This document shows positions 8,227 to 17,796 of a DNA stretch of 64,000 nt, one piece after another. Within the stretch, counting starts at the first letter, position 1; the number at the start of each line of letters is the position of its first letter. This DNA comes from Hafnia alvei (lineage in GTDB: Bacteria; Pseudomonadota; Gammaproteobacteria; Enterobacterales; Enterobacteriaceae). The DNA is taken from positions 2,744,012 through 2,808,011 of the forward strand of contig NZ_CP139992.1 of NCBI RefSeq assembly GCF_034424155.1, given 5' to 3'. Under the pieces are notes generated by a model. The model saw only the letters and a program-made list of their open reading frames with translations, did no database searches and was not told where the DNA came from. Both the position numbers and the translations under genes were made by a program.

Positions 8227-9032
8227 CGCTGGCAGCCTCGCATAAAAGGAGTAAACACCTGCGATATCTCATTGAGACTCTGAGTTTCTTGCAGCAATTC
8301 AGTTTTCAGCTGTTCGGGCAATACCACTTGTTGCATTAATGACGTAGGAAGCGCTTCATCAAAAGAGCTAGTACTGCCTTCTTTCAGTAATACACGCTGC
8401 GGGCAATAATCTGCCGCAGGGAAAAGACGATGTTCAAGCATAATCACCGAACACTGCAACTCTTGCACATAGCATTGAATAGCATCCAGTACTTGGTACG
8501 TTGCCTCTTGGCTTAATCGCCCTAACGCCTGATCGAGCACTAATAATTTTGGATGCATGACCAAAGCACAGGCGAGTAATACCCTCTGCGCTTCGCCACC
8601 CGATAGCGTTTGAGGGTTACGTAACCGGAGATGTTGGCACTTAAAGCGCGTCAACGCAGTCTCCACCCGACTCATTATTTCAGCTTTAGGCAATGCTAAA
8701 TTCTGTGGTCCAAAGGCTATTTCATCCTCAACGGTAAAGCAGCAGCCAGAGAACTGTAAATAGGGCGATTGTTGAACCCACTGGCAAGTGTGTTTCATCT
8801 CATTCTCAAGCAAAATGTTGCTCCCCAACACCTCGCCCCTACCGTCAACATGCCGCAACGAGCGAGCCTCAAGAACGCCAACCAAAAATTTAGCCAGCAG
8901 ACTTTTTCCAGAACCATTGCCCCCTAGAACGGCAAGCCATTGTCCTTCTTCTAGTTTTAAGGTTATTGGCCCTAGCTGAAAAACATCGTGCACATCCACC
9001 ACTAGCCGATCGATATCGAGTGATAAAGCCAA
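8220..9032 (-). CDS. ECF transporter ATPase subunit with Glu-to-Gln change after Walker B
   Basis: A 270-residue ABC ATPase. The frame is open to 9062, but TTG at 9032 is chosen because a perfect ribosome site (AAGGAGGT, 9038-9045) lies five bases before it. Counting from there, Walker A (Gly-Gly-Asn-Gly-Ser-Gly-Lys-Ser) is at 37-44, the intact signature Leu-Ser-Gly-Gly-Glu at 143-147, and Walker B runs Leu-Val-Leu-Asp-Gln at 164-168, so the usual catalytic Glu is Gln168. The defects of this subunit and of its partner fall in the same composite ATP site. It overlaps ecfT by 31 bases. Confidence 0.82.
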   Translation of the reverse strand: MALSLDIDRLVVDVHDVFQLGPITLKLEEGQWLAVLGGNGSGKSLLAKFLVGVLEARSLRHVDGRGEVLGSNILLENEMKHTCQWVQQSPYLQFSGCCFTVEDEIAFGPQNLALPKAEIMSRVETALTRFKCQHLRLRNPQTLSGGEAQRVLLACALVMHPKLLVLDQALGRLSQEATYQVLDAIQCYVQELQCSVIMLEHRLFPAADYCPQRVLLKEGSTSSFDEALPTSLMQQVVLPEQLKTELLQETQSLNEISQVFTPFMRGCQRC

Positions 9033-9724
9033 AACGCACCTCCTTCGACGAGCAAACAGCAAAGTAAAACAACGCGTAAAAAGGGCTCCCAGCGATGTTC
9101 GAAGATAGGTTTCAGCACGGTACGATGTGGATAGCGACGAAATGCCCGCGCATCTAGCGCAGAACTTCGCGTAGTTAAATCATTGAGGCTTTGCAATAGT
9201 AGAGGTGAAAGCAATGGCACAATCGTTTTCAGCCGCTGAATAAGGGTGCCATCAAAACTCACGCCACGCGCGCTTTGCGCTTCTTTAATCGAGGCTAATT
9301 GCTGCTTAAGCTGCTCCTTAAGCAGCAGAGGGCCAGCGCACAAATAAGCGATGCCAACAGGTAAACGGCTAGAGAATAAGGCAGCAACAAACAGCTGAGT
9401 GGGCACCTTTTGCAGCCACAGTTGGGCAGCGGCGAAGAAAACGAGCAGGCGTAGCCACAATTCGACGGCAAAGATGGGAGCGGCAAAACTGATTTTGTCA
9501 CTATGAGAAAACAACGATTGCAGCCAGTGGCTATGAACGAGCCACAGCCCCATCCCCATGGGGATCATAAATACCATCACAATTTTGATACGCCAGCGAG
9601 CTTGTGGCCACATCATAATCATGGCCACAGGCACCATGCCCCACCCCATGAGAATCGGCAGAGGTAGAAACAGCGCGCTAACGGAATACCAGAGCCAGAG
9701 CGCTAGCCATGTGAAAGCATGCAT
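9002..9724 (-). CDS. ECF transporter transmembrane subunit EcfT
   Basis: A 240-residue protein with four to five hydrophobic segments in the N-terminal half and the EcfT coupling motif Ala-Leu-Asp-Ala-Arg-Ala-Phe near residue 189, which contacts the ATPases (family consensus Ala-Arg-Gly). A second candidate coupling motif, Ala-Arg-Gly-Val-Ser, lies near residue 151. It is encoded directly after the S component (one-base overlap, TAATG) and before the two ATPases, so S-T-A-A are co-transcribed as in dedicated (group I) ECF systems. Confidence 0.78.
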   Translation of the reverse strand: MHAFTWLALWLWYSVSALFLPLPILMGWGMVPVAMIMMWPQARWRIKIVMVFMIPMGMGLWLVHSHWLQSLFSHSDKISFAAPIFAVELWLRLLVFFAAAQLWLQKVPTQLFVAALFSSRLPVGIAYLCAGPLLLKEQLKQQLASIKEAQSARGVSFDGTLIQRLKTIVPLLSPLLLQSLNDLTTRSSALDARAFRRYPHRTVLKPIFEHRWEPFLRVVLLCCLLVEGGAFWLYHSISIG

Positions 9725-10305
9725 TAACGTATCGGAGCCATATGAGGGAAATTATGGCGCGTGCGCTCTGGCATGCGGCGTAGAAGCGCCCATACGATCA
9801 ACACGGTTAAGATTTTATCAATGAGATTCACACCGACAACGGTGAAGGCAACGGACTCTTGCAGCCCTTCGCCCACAGCATGCAAATAAGCCACCACGAA
9901 GTCAGCACCGCTTCCTGTCGCACCACCAAACAGATAAGTTCGAATAGGCACAGCGACTACCGTTAAACACAATGTGATTACTACGCCAGTTATCACGACA
10001 CGGCCAAACGATTTAAACCACCCCGCACGCGCCATCACACCGGCAACACAGCCAATAACCATGGAAACAGGCGCAAAAGCAGCCGCAATCGGGCCAGTTA
10101 AAAGCCCCCAGAGTAAGTTAGTCACTAGCCCTGTAAACAACGCAACCCACGGTCCCGCCAGCACTGCGCATAGCACCGTGCCAATCGAATCTAAAAAAAG
10201 TGGCAGTTTAAGCATAGAAATCATCTGCCCTGCGATCATGTTAATCGCGACACAAATGACAATCAGAACTAAGCTACGGCTAGAAAATTGGCGTTTCTCT
10301 TTCAT
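9724..10305 (-). CDS. ECF transporter S component (substrate-binding membrane protein)
   Basis: A 193-residue protein with six predicted membrane helices and the S-component feel: short, basic N-terminus, then Pro-Leu-Phe-Leu-Asp-Ser-Ile-Gly-Thr (about residues 34-42) and a Gly-rich second half. This resembles the general ECF S-component family; the vitamin or other small molecule bound cannot be told from sequence. No riboswitch was recognised upstream that might give it away. It overlaps the DUF296 gene upstream by four bases (ATGA) and ecfT downstream by one base. Confidence 0.72.
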   Translation of the reverse strand: MKEKRQFSSRSLVLIVICVAINMIAGQMISMLKLPLFLDSIGTVLCAVLAGPWVALFTGLVTNLLWGLLTGPIAAAFAPVSMVIGCVAGVMARAGWFKSFGRVVITGVVITLCLTVVAVPIRTYLFGGATGSGADFVVAYLHAVGEGLQESVAFTVVGVNLIDKILTVLIVWALLRRMPERTRHNFPHMAPIR

Positions 10306-10748
10306 TTACGCTCATCCTTAAGATTGTTGCGGGGTGCGATAGCTAACTCTTCGTAGCCAGATAAAACACAGTGCTGACGCGAAAAATCGGCATCACACAG
10401 CTCACCAATGATGACTTCTAACGTCGTTCTAACGATATTTCCAGGCATAACATGGCCGCCGATCATTCGTCCGGTTTCATCGGCAACCGACATATGCAGA
10501 TGTTCGAATTGGCTATCTAAAGTTCCACCGAGGGCGATAACTTCAAATTTCCCTTCAATTAAGCTAGTGCGCTCGCATCCAGCGTACCGCAATGAAACGG
10601 TCGAGAGGCTTCCAACTACCGAAGCGATCCAACCAGCTTTAATATGATTATTTGCAATAAACTGCCTTAACTCGGCAATTAACTCTGTTCCCGGCAGCAG
10701 TCTGAGGGGATAGAACTGGCTCGATGAGACTAAATCCTTAGCACGCAT
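10302..10748 (-). CDS. DUF296 (PCC/PPC-like) domain protein, first gene of ECF operon
   Basis: A 148-residue single-domain protein of the DUF296 family: an Arg-Leu-Leu-Pro-Gly-Thr-Glu-Leu start (about residues 17-24), Ala-Ser-Val-Val-Gly-Ser-Leu in the middle, and the conserved Glu-His-Leu-His-Met-Ser with Gly-Gly-His-Val-Met-Pro-Gly (about residues 83-103), whose histidines may bind metal. The same fold is fused to AT-hooks in plant DNA-binding proteins, but this protein has no DNA-binding extension. Being the first, translationally coupled gene of the ECF operon suggests a role with the imported substrate, as enzyme, storage protein or sensor; this is inference. Confidence 0.75.
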   Translation of the reverse strand: MRAKDLVSSSQFYPLRLLPGTELIAELRQFIANNHIKAGWIASVVGSLSTVSLRYAGCERTSLIEGKFEVIALGGTLDSQFEHLHMSVADETGRMIGGHVMPGNIVRTTLEVIIGELCDADFSRQHCVLSGYEELAIAPRNNLKDERK

Positions 10749-10876
10749 AAGTATTCCAGTATGTGATTAAACCGCACAATAGTAAGAAAAATAAAAGAGT
10801 TACTTTGCGATAAAGAACAAAGTTTTAGCTTTTTGTGCACTTAATCAGCAATCAATCTCACTATTTTAATTAGCCG

Positions 10877-10905
10877 TTGACAGTCACCGCCGTGCTCGCT
10901 AATAT
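10877..10905 (+). promoter_or_regulatory. Sigma-70 promoter of the first tRNA-Asn gene
   Basis: TTGACA at 10877-10882, 17-base spacer, TAATAT at 10900-10905, ending 18 bases before the tRNA. Near consensus. Confidence 0.75.
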
Positions 10906-10923
10906 CTGCCCCGTTCAAACGAT

Positions 10924-10999
10924 TCCTCTGTAGTTCAGTCGGTAGAACGGCGGACTGTTAATCCGTATGTCACTGGTTCGAGTCCAGTCAGAGGAGCCA
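10924..10999 (+). tRNA. tRNA-Asn (anticodon GTT), copy 1
   Basis: A 76-base gene ending in encoded CCA. The acceptor stem is TCCTCTG with CAGAGGA, the anticodon loop reads CTGTTAA, and the T loop is TTCGAGT. It looks identical to E. coli tRNA-Asn. The second copy, 202 bases downstream, is identical over the whole gene and shares about 11 bases of 5' flank (GTTCAAACGAT). Confidence 0.97.
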
Positions 11000-11007
11000 T
11001 ATTTGAA

Positions 11008-11043
11008 AAGCCTGCTTAAGGAAACTTAAGCGGGCTTTTTGGT
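11008..11043 (+). terminator. Terminator after tRNA-Asn copy 1
   Basis: AGCCTGCTTAAG pairs imperfectly with CTTAAGCGGGCT across a GAAA loop, followed by TTTTT. The downstream tRNA has a closely related hairpin. Confidence 0.7.
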
Positions 11044-11154
11044 TTTCAGCAAAAAAGCTTGCTTCGCTTTTCAGTCATAATTAGTGGCAAAGAGACAAAT
11101 ATTCATCATTCTGCTTAGAAGATAAGCGAACAGCGTAAAAATAGCGATTTAGGC

Positions 11155-11183
11155 TTTACAGTCTCATGGCAGGCCGCTATTAT
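11155..11183 (+). promoter_or_regulatory. Sigma-70 promoter of the second tRNA-Asn gene
   Basis: TTTACA at 11155-11160, 17-base spacer, TATTAT at 11178-11183. The second tRNA therefore has its own promoter and is not only read through from the first. Confidence 0.7.
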
Positions 11184-11201
11184 TCGCCTCGTTCAAACGA
11201 T

Positions 11202-11277
11202 TCCTCTGTAGTTCAGTCGGTAGAACGGCGGACTGTTAATCCGTATGTCACTGGTTCGAGTCCAGTCAGAGGAGCCA
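11202..11277 (+). tRNA. tRNA-Asn (anticodon GTT), copy 2
   Basis: Identical in sequence to the copy at 10924-10999, again with encoded CCA and GTT anticodon. A related terminator hairpin (CCTGCTTAG/CTAAGCGGG, then T run) follows at about 11286-11317. tRNA-Asn genes are frequent integration sites for genomic islands in enterobacteria, but no integrase gene or repeated 3' end was seen here. Confidence 0.97.
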
Positions 11278-11285
11278 TATTTAAG

Positions 11286-11317
11286 AAACCTGCTTAGGAA
11301 ACTAAGCGGGTTTTTTG
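11286..11317 (+). terminator. Terminator after tRNA-Asn copy 2
   Basis: CCTGCTTAG and CTAAGCGGG form a stem with a GAAA-type loop, followed by TTTTTT. Confidence 0.7.
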
Positions 11318-11457
11318 CTTTTTATTACACACTTTATATTCAAACCGAATCTAAGCGAGCGAGGGATTTCATCAAAAAATACGCATGGTGTGATAAGAAT
11401 GGAACAACCTAATGGGGGTGCAGGCAGAGCGGAGTGCCCTGCCTGTGGGATAGGATC

Positions 11458-11814
<357 letters not shown>

Positions 11815-11980
11815 TCAGGCTGTGACTAACAAGATACCGTTTCACGGCTTCGAGTTATAGCCTCTCACTATTCTTATATTACCCAGTTTAGCCACTCGGC
11901 AACATGATAAAAACACCTCGAATAGTGAATAAAGATGACTAAATGCTGCAATTTTGCGCAAACGCATCGATTTTTGGCGA

Positions 11981-12005
11981 AAAAAATCCGGGCAAGCCCG
12001 GATTT
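11981..12005 (-). terminator. Rho-independent terminator after gnd
   Basis: ATCCGGGC-AAG-GCCCGGAT type stem at 11987-12004 (CCGGGC pairs with GCCCGG), with an A run at 11981-11986 that reads as a T run on the minus strand. It ends the gnd transcript. Confidence 0.85.
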
Positions 12006-12033
12006 AGGTATCTACGCTTAAATGCGCAAAATA

Positions 12034-13446
12034 TTAGTCTTGCAGCCACTCGGTGTGGAATACACCTTCTTTGTCAGTACGCTTATAAGTATGTGCGCCA
12101 AAGTAGTCGCGCTGCGCCTGAATCAGGTTAGCCGGCAGTACCGCCGAGCGATAGCTGTCGTAGTAAGAAATCGCAGCAGAGAAAGTTGGCGTTGGGATAC
12201 CATTCTGTACAGCGTAAGACACCACGTCACGCAGCGCTTGCTGGTATTCATCAGCAACTTGCTTGAAGTACGGAGCCAGCAGCAGGTTTGCAATTGAGTC
12301 ATCCTGAGCATAGGCGTCAGTGATTTTCTGCAGGAACTGTGCACGAATAATGCAGCCGGCACGGAAGATTTTAGCAATCTCACCGTAGTTCAAATCCCAG
12401 CTGTATTCTTCTGATGCAGCACGCAGTTGAGAGAAGCCCTGCGCGTAAGAAACGATTTTGCCGAGGTACAGCGCACGGCGAACTTTCTCGACGAACTCAG
12501 CTTTATCACCACTAAAGACCTGAGCTTTCGGCCCAGACAGTACTTTAGATGCTGCGACGCGCTGATCTTTCAACGAGGAGATGTAACGCGCAAACACTGA
12601 CTCGGTGATCAATGACAGCGGCTCGCCCAGATCCAGAGAGCTCTGGCTGGTCCATTTACCGGTGCCTTTGTTTGCAGCTTCATCCAAGATCACATCAACC
12701 AGATATTTACCTTCTTCATCTTTTTTGGTGAAGATATCTTTGGTAATGTCGATCAGATAACTGTTCAGTTCGCCTTTATTCCATTCGGTAAAGGTTGTTG
12801 CCAGTTCATCGTTAGACAGATTTAAACCATGTTTCAGCAGAGAATACGCTTCAGCAATCAGCTGCATATCACCGTATTCGATACCGTTATGAACCATTTT
12901 TACATAGTGACCAGCGCCATCAGAACCGATATAGGTTACGCATGCTTCGCCGTCTTCTGCAACTGCAGCAATTTTTTTCAGGATAGGAGCAACCAGTTCA
13001 TAGGCATGCTTCTGACCACCAGGCATGATCGATGGCCCTTTCAGCGCACCTTCTTCACCACCAGAAACACCGGTACCAATGAAGTTAAAACCTTCGGCAG
13101 ACAGTTCGCGGTTACGACGAATCGTGTCTTGGAAGAAGGTATTACCGCCATCGATCAGGATGTCGCCTTTTTCCAGATAAGGCTTCAGAGAATCGATAGT
13201 CTTATCGGTAGCTTCACCAGCCTTCACCATCAACAGGATACGACGAGGCTTCTCAAGGGATTCAACGAATTCCTGTACCGTATAATAAGGTACTAAATTC
13301 TTACCCGGGTTCTCAGCAACGACTTCGTCGGTCTTGTCCGTGGAACGGTTAAAGATGGATACGGTATAACCGCGGCTTTCGATGTTGAGCGCAAGGTTGC
13401 GCCCCATCACTGCCATACCGACAACGCCGATCTGTTGTTTGGACAT
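12034..13446 (-). CDS. gnd: 6-phosphogluconate dehydrogenase, decarboxylating
   Basis: A 470-residue enzyme of the usual length. The NADP-binding motif Gly-Met-Ala-Val-Met-Gly-Arg-Asn is at residues 10-17, and the catalytic region [15 protein letters not shown] lies near residue 185. It converts 6-phosphogluconate to ribulose 5-phosphate in the pentose phosphate pathway. As in many enterobacteria it marks the distal edge of the O-antigen region, separated from ugd by a terminator. Confidence 0.96.
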   Translation of the reverse strand: MSKQQIGVVGMAVMGRNLALNIESRGYTVSIFNRSTDKTDEVVAENPGKNLVPYYTVQEFVESLEKPRRILLMVKAGEATDKTIDSLKPYLEKGDILIDGGNTFFQDTIRRNRELSAEGFNFIGTGVSGGEEGALKGPSIMPGGQKHAYELVAPILKKIAAVAEDGEACVTYIGSDGAGHYVKMVHNGIEYGDMQLIAEAYSLLKHGLNLSNDELATTFTEWNKGELNSYLIDITKDIFTKKDEEGKYLVDVILDEAANKGTGKWTSQSSLDLGEPLSLITESVFARYISSLKDQRVAASKVLSGPKAQVFSGDKAEFVEKVRRALYLGKIVSYAQGFSQLRAASEEYSWDLNYGEIAKIFRAGCIIRAQFLQKITDAYAQDDSIANLLLAPYFKQVADEYQQALRDVVSYAVQNGIPTPTFSAAISYYDSYRSAVLPANLIQAQRDYFGAHTYKRTDKEGVFHTEWLQD

Positions 13447-13616
13447 TGGAAACTCCTGTCTAAGGGATGATACCTGCGAGGACTCTCCTCACAGCACATG
13501 TGTGGCAGCTATGTTAACTCAGCTTGCAGTTAATGGGATAGCGATTGATGCGATAGATGTTTCAAGCGTTCAGAAGGTGTACGCATACGTTTGCTAAAAC
13601 TGTGAGTTTAAAATAT

Positions 13617-13643
13617 AAAAAAAGCCCGCAAGCGGGCTTTTAC
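13617..13643 (-). terminator. Rho-independent terminator after ugd
   Basis: AGCCCGC-AA-GCGGGCT hairpin with an A run on its left that reads as a T run on the minus strand. It probably ends the long polysaccharide transcript before gnd. Confidence 0.8.
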
Positions 13644-13676
13644 ATTTAGTTCACGAACTCGCGTGCTCACTAAGGA

Positions 13677-14843
13677 TTAATCGCCGCCAAATAGATCGCG
13701 GGTATAGACTTTATTCGCCACATCCATCAACTGCTCATCCATGCGGTTAGAGATAATAATGTCAGAACGTGCTTTAAATGCGTCCAGATCGCGCATCACT
13801 GGCGAATTAAAGAAGCTATCTTCTTCCATCACCGGCTCATAGATCACTACCTCAACGCCTTTCGCTTTAATGCGTTTCATGATCCCTTGAATCGACGACG
13901 CCCGGAAGTTATCGGAACCGCTCTTCATGATTAGACGGTAGATGCCTACCGTTTTCGGCTGATGCGACAAAATCGATTCGGCAATAAAGTCTTTACGCGT
14001 GCGGTTTGCATCAACGATAGCGCCGATGAGATTATTTGGTACTGATGAATAGTTAGCCAGTAGCTGCTTGGTATCTTTCGGTAAGCAATATCCACCATAA
14101 CCAAACGATGGATTATTGTAATGATTACCGATACGGGGATCTAAGCAGACACCATCAATAATCTGACGCGTGTTCAAACCAAGCGCTTCTGCATAGCTAT
14201 CCAGCTCATTAAAGTAAGCCACACGCATCGCCAAATAGGTATTGGCGAATAATTTAATGGCCTCTGCCTCAGTTGAATCAGTGAAAAGAACCTGAATATC
14301 TTCTTTAATTGCACCTTCAACTAGCAGTGCGGCAAATTTCTCTGCCCGCTCTGATCGTTCACCAATCACAATTCTCGACGGATAAAGATTATCGTAAAGT
14401 GCGCGCCCTTCACGTAAAAATTCAGGTGAGAAGAAAATGTTATCAATCCCAAACTCTTCACGAATTTTCTGCGTGTAACCAACTGGCACCGTTGACTTAA
14501 TCACCATCACCGCATCAGGATTTATCGTCAGCACATCTCTAATGACTGACTCAACCGACGTTGTGTTGAAATAGTTGGTTTTAGGATCGTAATCCGTTGG
14601 CGTTGCAATGATGACAAAGTCAGCGCCTAGATATGCATCTTCTTTATCGATGGTTGCGCGGAAGTTGAGAGGCTTGTTGATCAGATAGTTTTCAATATCA
14701 GAATCAGAAATTGGCGATTTTTTCTGATTTAACAAATTAACTTTTGACTCGAGGATATCTAATGCAACAACCTCATGATGCTGAGAAATCAAAACACCGT
14801 TTGACAGCCCAACATAGCCTGTACCGCTGATTGCTATTTTCAT
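13677..14843 (-). CDS. ugd: UDP-glucose 6-dehydrogenase
   Basis: A 388-residue enzyme. The NAD motif Gly-Thr-Gly-Tyr-Val-Gly-Leu-Ser is at residues 7-14, and the catalytic Cys253 sits in Gly-Gly-Tyr-Cys-Leu-Pro-Lys-Asp. It oxidises UDP-glucose twice to UDP-glucuronate, a precursor for glucuronate or galacturonate in surface polysaccharides and for aminoarabinose in lipid A. It lies 48 bases after galE, at the distal end of the O-antigen locus. Confidence 0.95.
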   Translation of the reverse strand: MKIAISGTGYVGLSNGVLISQHHEVVALDILESKVNLLNQKKSPISDSDIENYLINKPLNFRATIDKEDAYLGADFVIIATPTDYDPKTNYFNTTSVESVIRDVLTINPDAVMVIKSTVPVGYTQKIREEFGIDNIFFSPEFLREGRALYDNLYPSRIVIGERSERAEKFAALLVEGAIKEDIQVLFTDSTEAEAIKLFANTYLAMRVAYFNELDSYAEALGLNTRQIIDGVCLDPRIGNHYNNPSFGYGGYCLPKDTKQLLANYSSVPNNLIGAIVDANRTRKDFIAESILSHQPKTVGIYRLIMKSGSDNFRASSIQGIMKRIKAKGVEVVIYEPVMEEDSFFNSPVMRDLDAFKARSDIIISNRMDEQLMDVANKVYTRDLFGGD

Positions 14844-14891
14844 AGCTAGCCTTGTTTAAGCAAAATAAAGAAATGATTATATACAGCGAAA

Positions 14892-15908
14892 TTAAACGGT
14901 GTATCCATCAGGATTGTTTTTTTGCCAATTCCAGCTATCCCGCATCATTTCATCCAGTTGACGAGTCGCTTTCCAGCCAAGTTCTTGCGCAGCTAGTGAG
15001 GAGTCAGACCAGCATTCAGCAATATCGCCAGGGCGTCGTTCAACAAGTTTGTAGTTCACACTAATACCAGAAGCATTTTCAAACGCAGCGATAAGATCTA
15101 ATACAGAGTAACCAACACCAGTTCCTAGATTAAATGTTTTAAATGATGCCCCTTTATCTTTATGATCTAAGGCCGCCAAATGCCCGCTAGCAAGATCCAT
15201 GACATGAATATAGTCACGAACTCCGGTGCCATCTTTTGTTGGATAATCGCCCCCATATATAGATAAGCAAGTTAACTTACCGATAGCTACTTGAGTAATA
15301 TAAGGGAGCAAATTGCAAGGTACTCCACTTGGATCTTCGCCAATTTTGCCTGATGGATGAGCGCCGACAGGGTTGAAATAACGTAAACAGGTAATGCGCA
15401 ACTCAGGATTTGCTGAAGCTACATCACTCAAGATTTGCTCTACCATCAATTTCGATGTTCCATAAGGATTGGTTGTTCCACCAACTTTGCACCCTTCATG
15501 GAGAGGAATTATCTCCGAATTCCCATACACTGTCGCAGAAGAACTAAAAATGAAACTCTTGACACCAGCAGAAAGCATTTCGTCTAAAAGGACAAGACTT
15601 CCATTAACATTGTTTTCATAATATTCAATTGGCTTTTGTACCGACTCGCCAACAGATTTAAGCCCAGCAAAATGAATGACATCTGTTATTTTATGCTGCG
15701 CAAAAATAGCCCTTAGCGCATTACGATTAAGAACATCTTCAACATAAAGCGTCAACGTCTTGCCTGTCAAAGCTTCAATTCTAGATAGAGACTCTCTTGA
15801 CGAGTTAGATAAGTTATCTATAACTACAACATCATCTCCACGCTCTAAAAGAGCGAGGACAGTATGGGAACCAATATAACCAGCACCACCAGTAACAAGA
15901 ATAGCCAT
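14892..15908 (-). CDS. galE: UDP-glucose 4-epimerase
   Basis: A 338-residue extended short-chain dehydrogenase. The start at 15908 is chosen because it follows an AGGAG site and gives the usual N-terminus with Thr-Gly-Gly-Ala-Gly-Tyr-Ile-Gly at residues 6-13; the frame is open further upstream. The catalytic Ser-x(n)-Tyr-x3-Lys is seen as Phe-Ser-Ser-Ser-Ala and Pro-Tyr-Gly-Thr-Ser-Lys. It interconverts UDP-glucose and UDP-galactose, or the N-acetyl forms. Lying in the polysaccharide locus, and not with galTKM, it probably supplies UDP-Gal or UDP-GalNAc to O-unit synthesis. Confidence 0.93.
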   Translation of the reverse strand: MAILVTGGAGYIGSHTVLALLERGDDVVVIDNLSNSSRESLSRIEALTGKTLTLYVEDVLNRNALRAIFAQHKITDVIHFAGLKSVGESVQKPIEYYENNVNGSLVLLDEMLSAGVKSFIFSSSATVYGNSEIIPLHEGCKVGGTTNPYGTSKLMVEQILSDVASANPELRITCLRYFNPVGAHPSGKIGEDPSGVPCNLLPYITQVAIGKLTCLSIYGGDYPTKDGTGVRDYIHVMDLASGHLAALDHKDKGASFKTFNLGTGVGYSVLDLIAAFENASGISVNYKLVERRPGDIAECWSDSSLAAQELGWKATRQLDEMMRDSWNWQKNNPDGYTV

Positions 15909-15922
15909 ACTAACTCCTGAAT

Positions 15923-16825
15923 TTAATCCAACTTCATCTGTAGTTCTTTCAGCCAAGCCCGAAATTCGGAGCCTTGTGTCGGATGATTCAATCCGTAAGC
16001 GACAAAAGCTTCAGCATAGCCAAGCTTTTCACCACAATTGTATGCTTTGCCCACCATTCGATAAGCCTCGACAGGTAAATGTAGGAGAAGTGTCGCTATA
16101 GCATCAGAAAGTTGAATTCGCTCCCAAGCACCATAGCCAGTAGTCTCTAAAATTGGCCAGATAGAACCTGACAGAACATAGCGTCCTACTGCTGATAAAT
16201 CTGAATTATACATTTCGGCATTTTCAGGTTTTTCTACAATAGAAGTCATACGAGCAGTTTGCCCAGGCTCTAATACCTCGTTATCGCAGTTAATAACCGA
16301 ATACTCAGATAACTCCTCAATCGGTGTAGATTGTACAAGTACCTGGCTACGTCCAGTTTCACTGAAACGCTGTACCATCGATGCTAAATTCTCTCTCGAA
16401 GCATCATAGGTAGAGTCGTCTAAAAGGATATCAGGCAACACCACTACAAACGGATTATTACCCACTAGTGGTTTGGCGCAAAGAATGGCATGACCCAAGC
16501 CAAGTTGCTTGTGCTGGCGTACGCTATTAATCGTCACGCCTTTCGGACAGATTGACTGTACTTCAGCCAATAACTGACGCTTCACACGAGCTTCCAGTAA
16601 TGCTTCTAACTCGTAAGAAGTATCAAAATGGTTTTCGATTGCATTCTTCGAAGAGTTAGTGACCAAAATAATCTCTTTGATGCCCGCAGCAACACACTCA
16701 TTAACAATCTTCTGAATAAGCGGAATATCAACTATTGGCAAAAGCTCTTTTGGAATAGCTTTAGTTGCAGGCAGCATTTTCATGCCAAGGCCAGCGACAG
16801 GAATGACGGCTTTTAGATTAGTCAT
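15923..16825 (-). CDS. galF: GalF, GalU-like UTP-glucose-1-phosphate uridylyltransferase subunit
   Basis: A 300-residue nucleotidyltransferase. It resembles GalF rather than GalU: the active-site loop reads Gly-Leu-Gly-Met-Lys-Met-Leu-Pro (GalU has Gly-Thr-Arg), and Ser-Glu-Tyr-Ser-Val-Ile and Gly-Ala-Trp-Glu-Arg-Ile-Gln-Leu match GalF. The usual Arg is Lys, so catalytic activity may be reduced or absent; in E. coli GalF is thought to modulate GalU. The start at 16825 removes an 18-codon extension and leaves one base after gnu. Catalytic UDP-glucose synthesis cannot be ruled out. Confidence 0.82.
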   Translation of the reverse strand: MTNLKAVIPVAGLGMKMLPATKAIPKELLPIVDIPLIQKIVNECVAAGIKEIILVTNSSKNAIENHFDTSYELEALLEARVKRQLLAEVQSICPKGVTINSVRQHKQLGLGHAILCAKPLVGNNPFVVVLPDILLDDSTYDASRENLASMVQRFSETGRSQVLVQSTPIEELSEYSVINCDNEVLEPGQTARMTSIVEKPENAEMYNSDLSAVGRYVLSGSIWPILETTGYGAWERIQLSDAIATLLLHLPVEAYRMVGKAYNCGEKLGYAEAFVAYGLNHPTQGSEFRAWLKELQMKLD

Positions 16826-16826
16826 T

Positions 16827-17783
16827 TTAGTGTTTTTCCAAGAATTCATGGCGTACTGTATTCGCAATTCCTTGTTCAAGAGTCACTGGAGCCTCGAAAC
16901 CTGTTGCAGCAATATTGTTAGACTTGAATTGAGTACGAGCACAAAACTTTTTAACACGGATACTACTCACTGGGAATTCTTTTCCGGTGATCTTCGACAG
17001 AATATCTAGACAATATCCCCCAGTGATACCAACTGTATATGGGATACGAATATTATTCTTTTTCCGATGCAAGGCCGTACAGATAACATCAGTCAGTTCA
17101 TTCATTGTAAAATCAGGCTTATCTATGTAATTAAACACATGTCGACCGGACGAAAATGTTGTAGCAAACCTTAAGAACGCAGCAATATTTTCAACATAAG
17201 CCATAGATTTCTGATTATTGCCTGCGCCAATCATTAAGAACTTACCTGAGGCAATCTGCCGGAATAAATTGTAAACATTACCTCGATTATTTTCACCGAA
17301 TACGACGGTTGGTCGAATTGTTACTAATGCTCGTTCAGCATCCTTGGCTTGCCATGCATCATATACATGCTCGGCTTCAAGCTTTGACTTACCGTAGTCA
17401 TTGAACGGATGAAACTCACCATCCTCACCTGTTTCTTTCTCTACAAAACCATAAACAGCAACAGATGATGTAAAGACAATATGTTTTATTCCTAGTTTTT
17501 CTGCTGTATCGCAAACATTTTTTGCACCTTGAACATTTACATCATAATAAAGGCTAATTGGGCTAACGTTATCTTTATGCTCCGCGGCAAGGTTAATGAT
17601 AATATCGCTACCGCTAAGCGCTGAAGTCAATGTGTCAGGTTTTGTAACATCGCCGAACACCCAATTATCAGGGAAAGACATACTTTTGTTTATATCAACA
17701 ATTCGAAAGCTCAAACCAGCCGAGGCCAATGAGAATGACAAACGACTTCCAATAAAACCAGAACCACCTATGATAGCTATCAT
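16827..17783 (-). CDS. gnu: Gnu-like GlcNAc-PP-undecaprenol 4-epimerase
   Basis: A 318-residue SDR epimerase. The Rossmann motif Gly-Gly-Ser-Gly-Phe-Ile-Gly is at residues 6-12, the catalytic pair is in Asp-Tyr-Gly-Lys-Ser-Lys, and there are long stretches like E. coli Gnu (Z3206): [17 protein letters not shown] and Ile-Leu-Ser-Lys-Ile-Thr-Gly-Lys. Gnu turns lipid-linked GlcNAc into GalNAc, so the O unit here may start with GalNAc. In E. coli gnu also neighbours galF. Confidence 0.85.
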   Translation of the reverse strand: MIAIIGGSGFIGSRLSFSLASAGLSFRIVDINKSMSFPDNWVFGDVTKPDTLTSALSGSDIIINLAAEHKDNVSPISLYYDVNVQGAKNVCDTAEKLGIKHIVFTSSVAVYGFVEKETGEDGEFHPFNDYGKSKLEAEHVYDAWQAKDAERALVTIRPTVVFGENNRGNVYNLFRQIASGKFLMIGAGNNQKSMAYVENIAAFLRFATTFSSGRHVFNYIDKPDFTMNELTDVICTALHRKKNNIRIPYTVGITGGYCLDILSKITGKEFPVSSIRVKKFCARTQFKSNNIAATGFEAPVTLEQGIANTVRHEFLEKH

Positions 17784-17796
17784 ACCACTTACCTAC

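Noticed and set aside
10924..11277. tRNA-Asn pair as boundary of an integrated island
   Set aside because: No integrase, no excision-type genes and no direct repeat of the tRNA end were seen; kept only as a low-interest possibility.
11409..11450. CAGGCAG/CTGCCTG stem after yeeX as a terminator
   Set aside because: The stem is short with a large loop and no T run on the minus strand.
15923..16825. Call as GalU
   Set aside because: The active-site loop and several internal segments match GalF better, and the key Arg is replaced.
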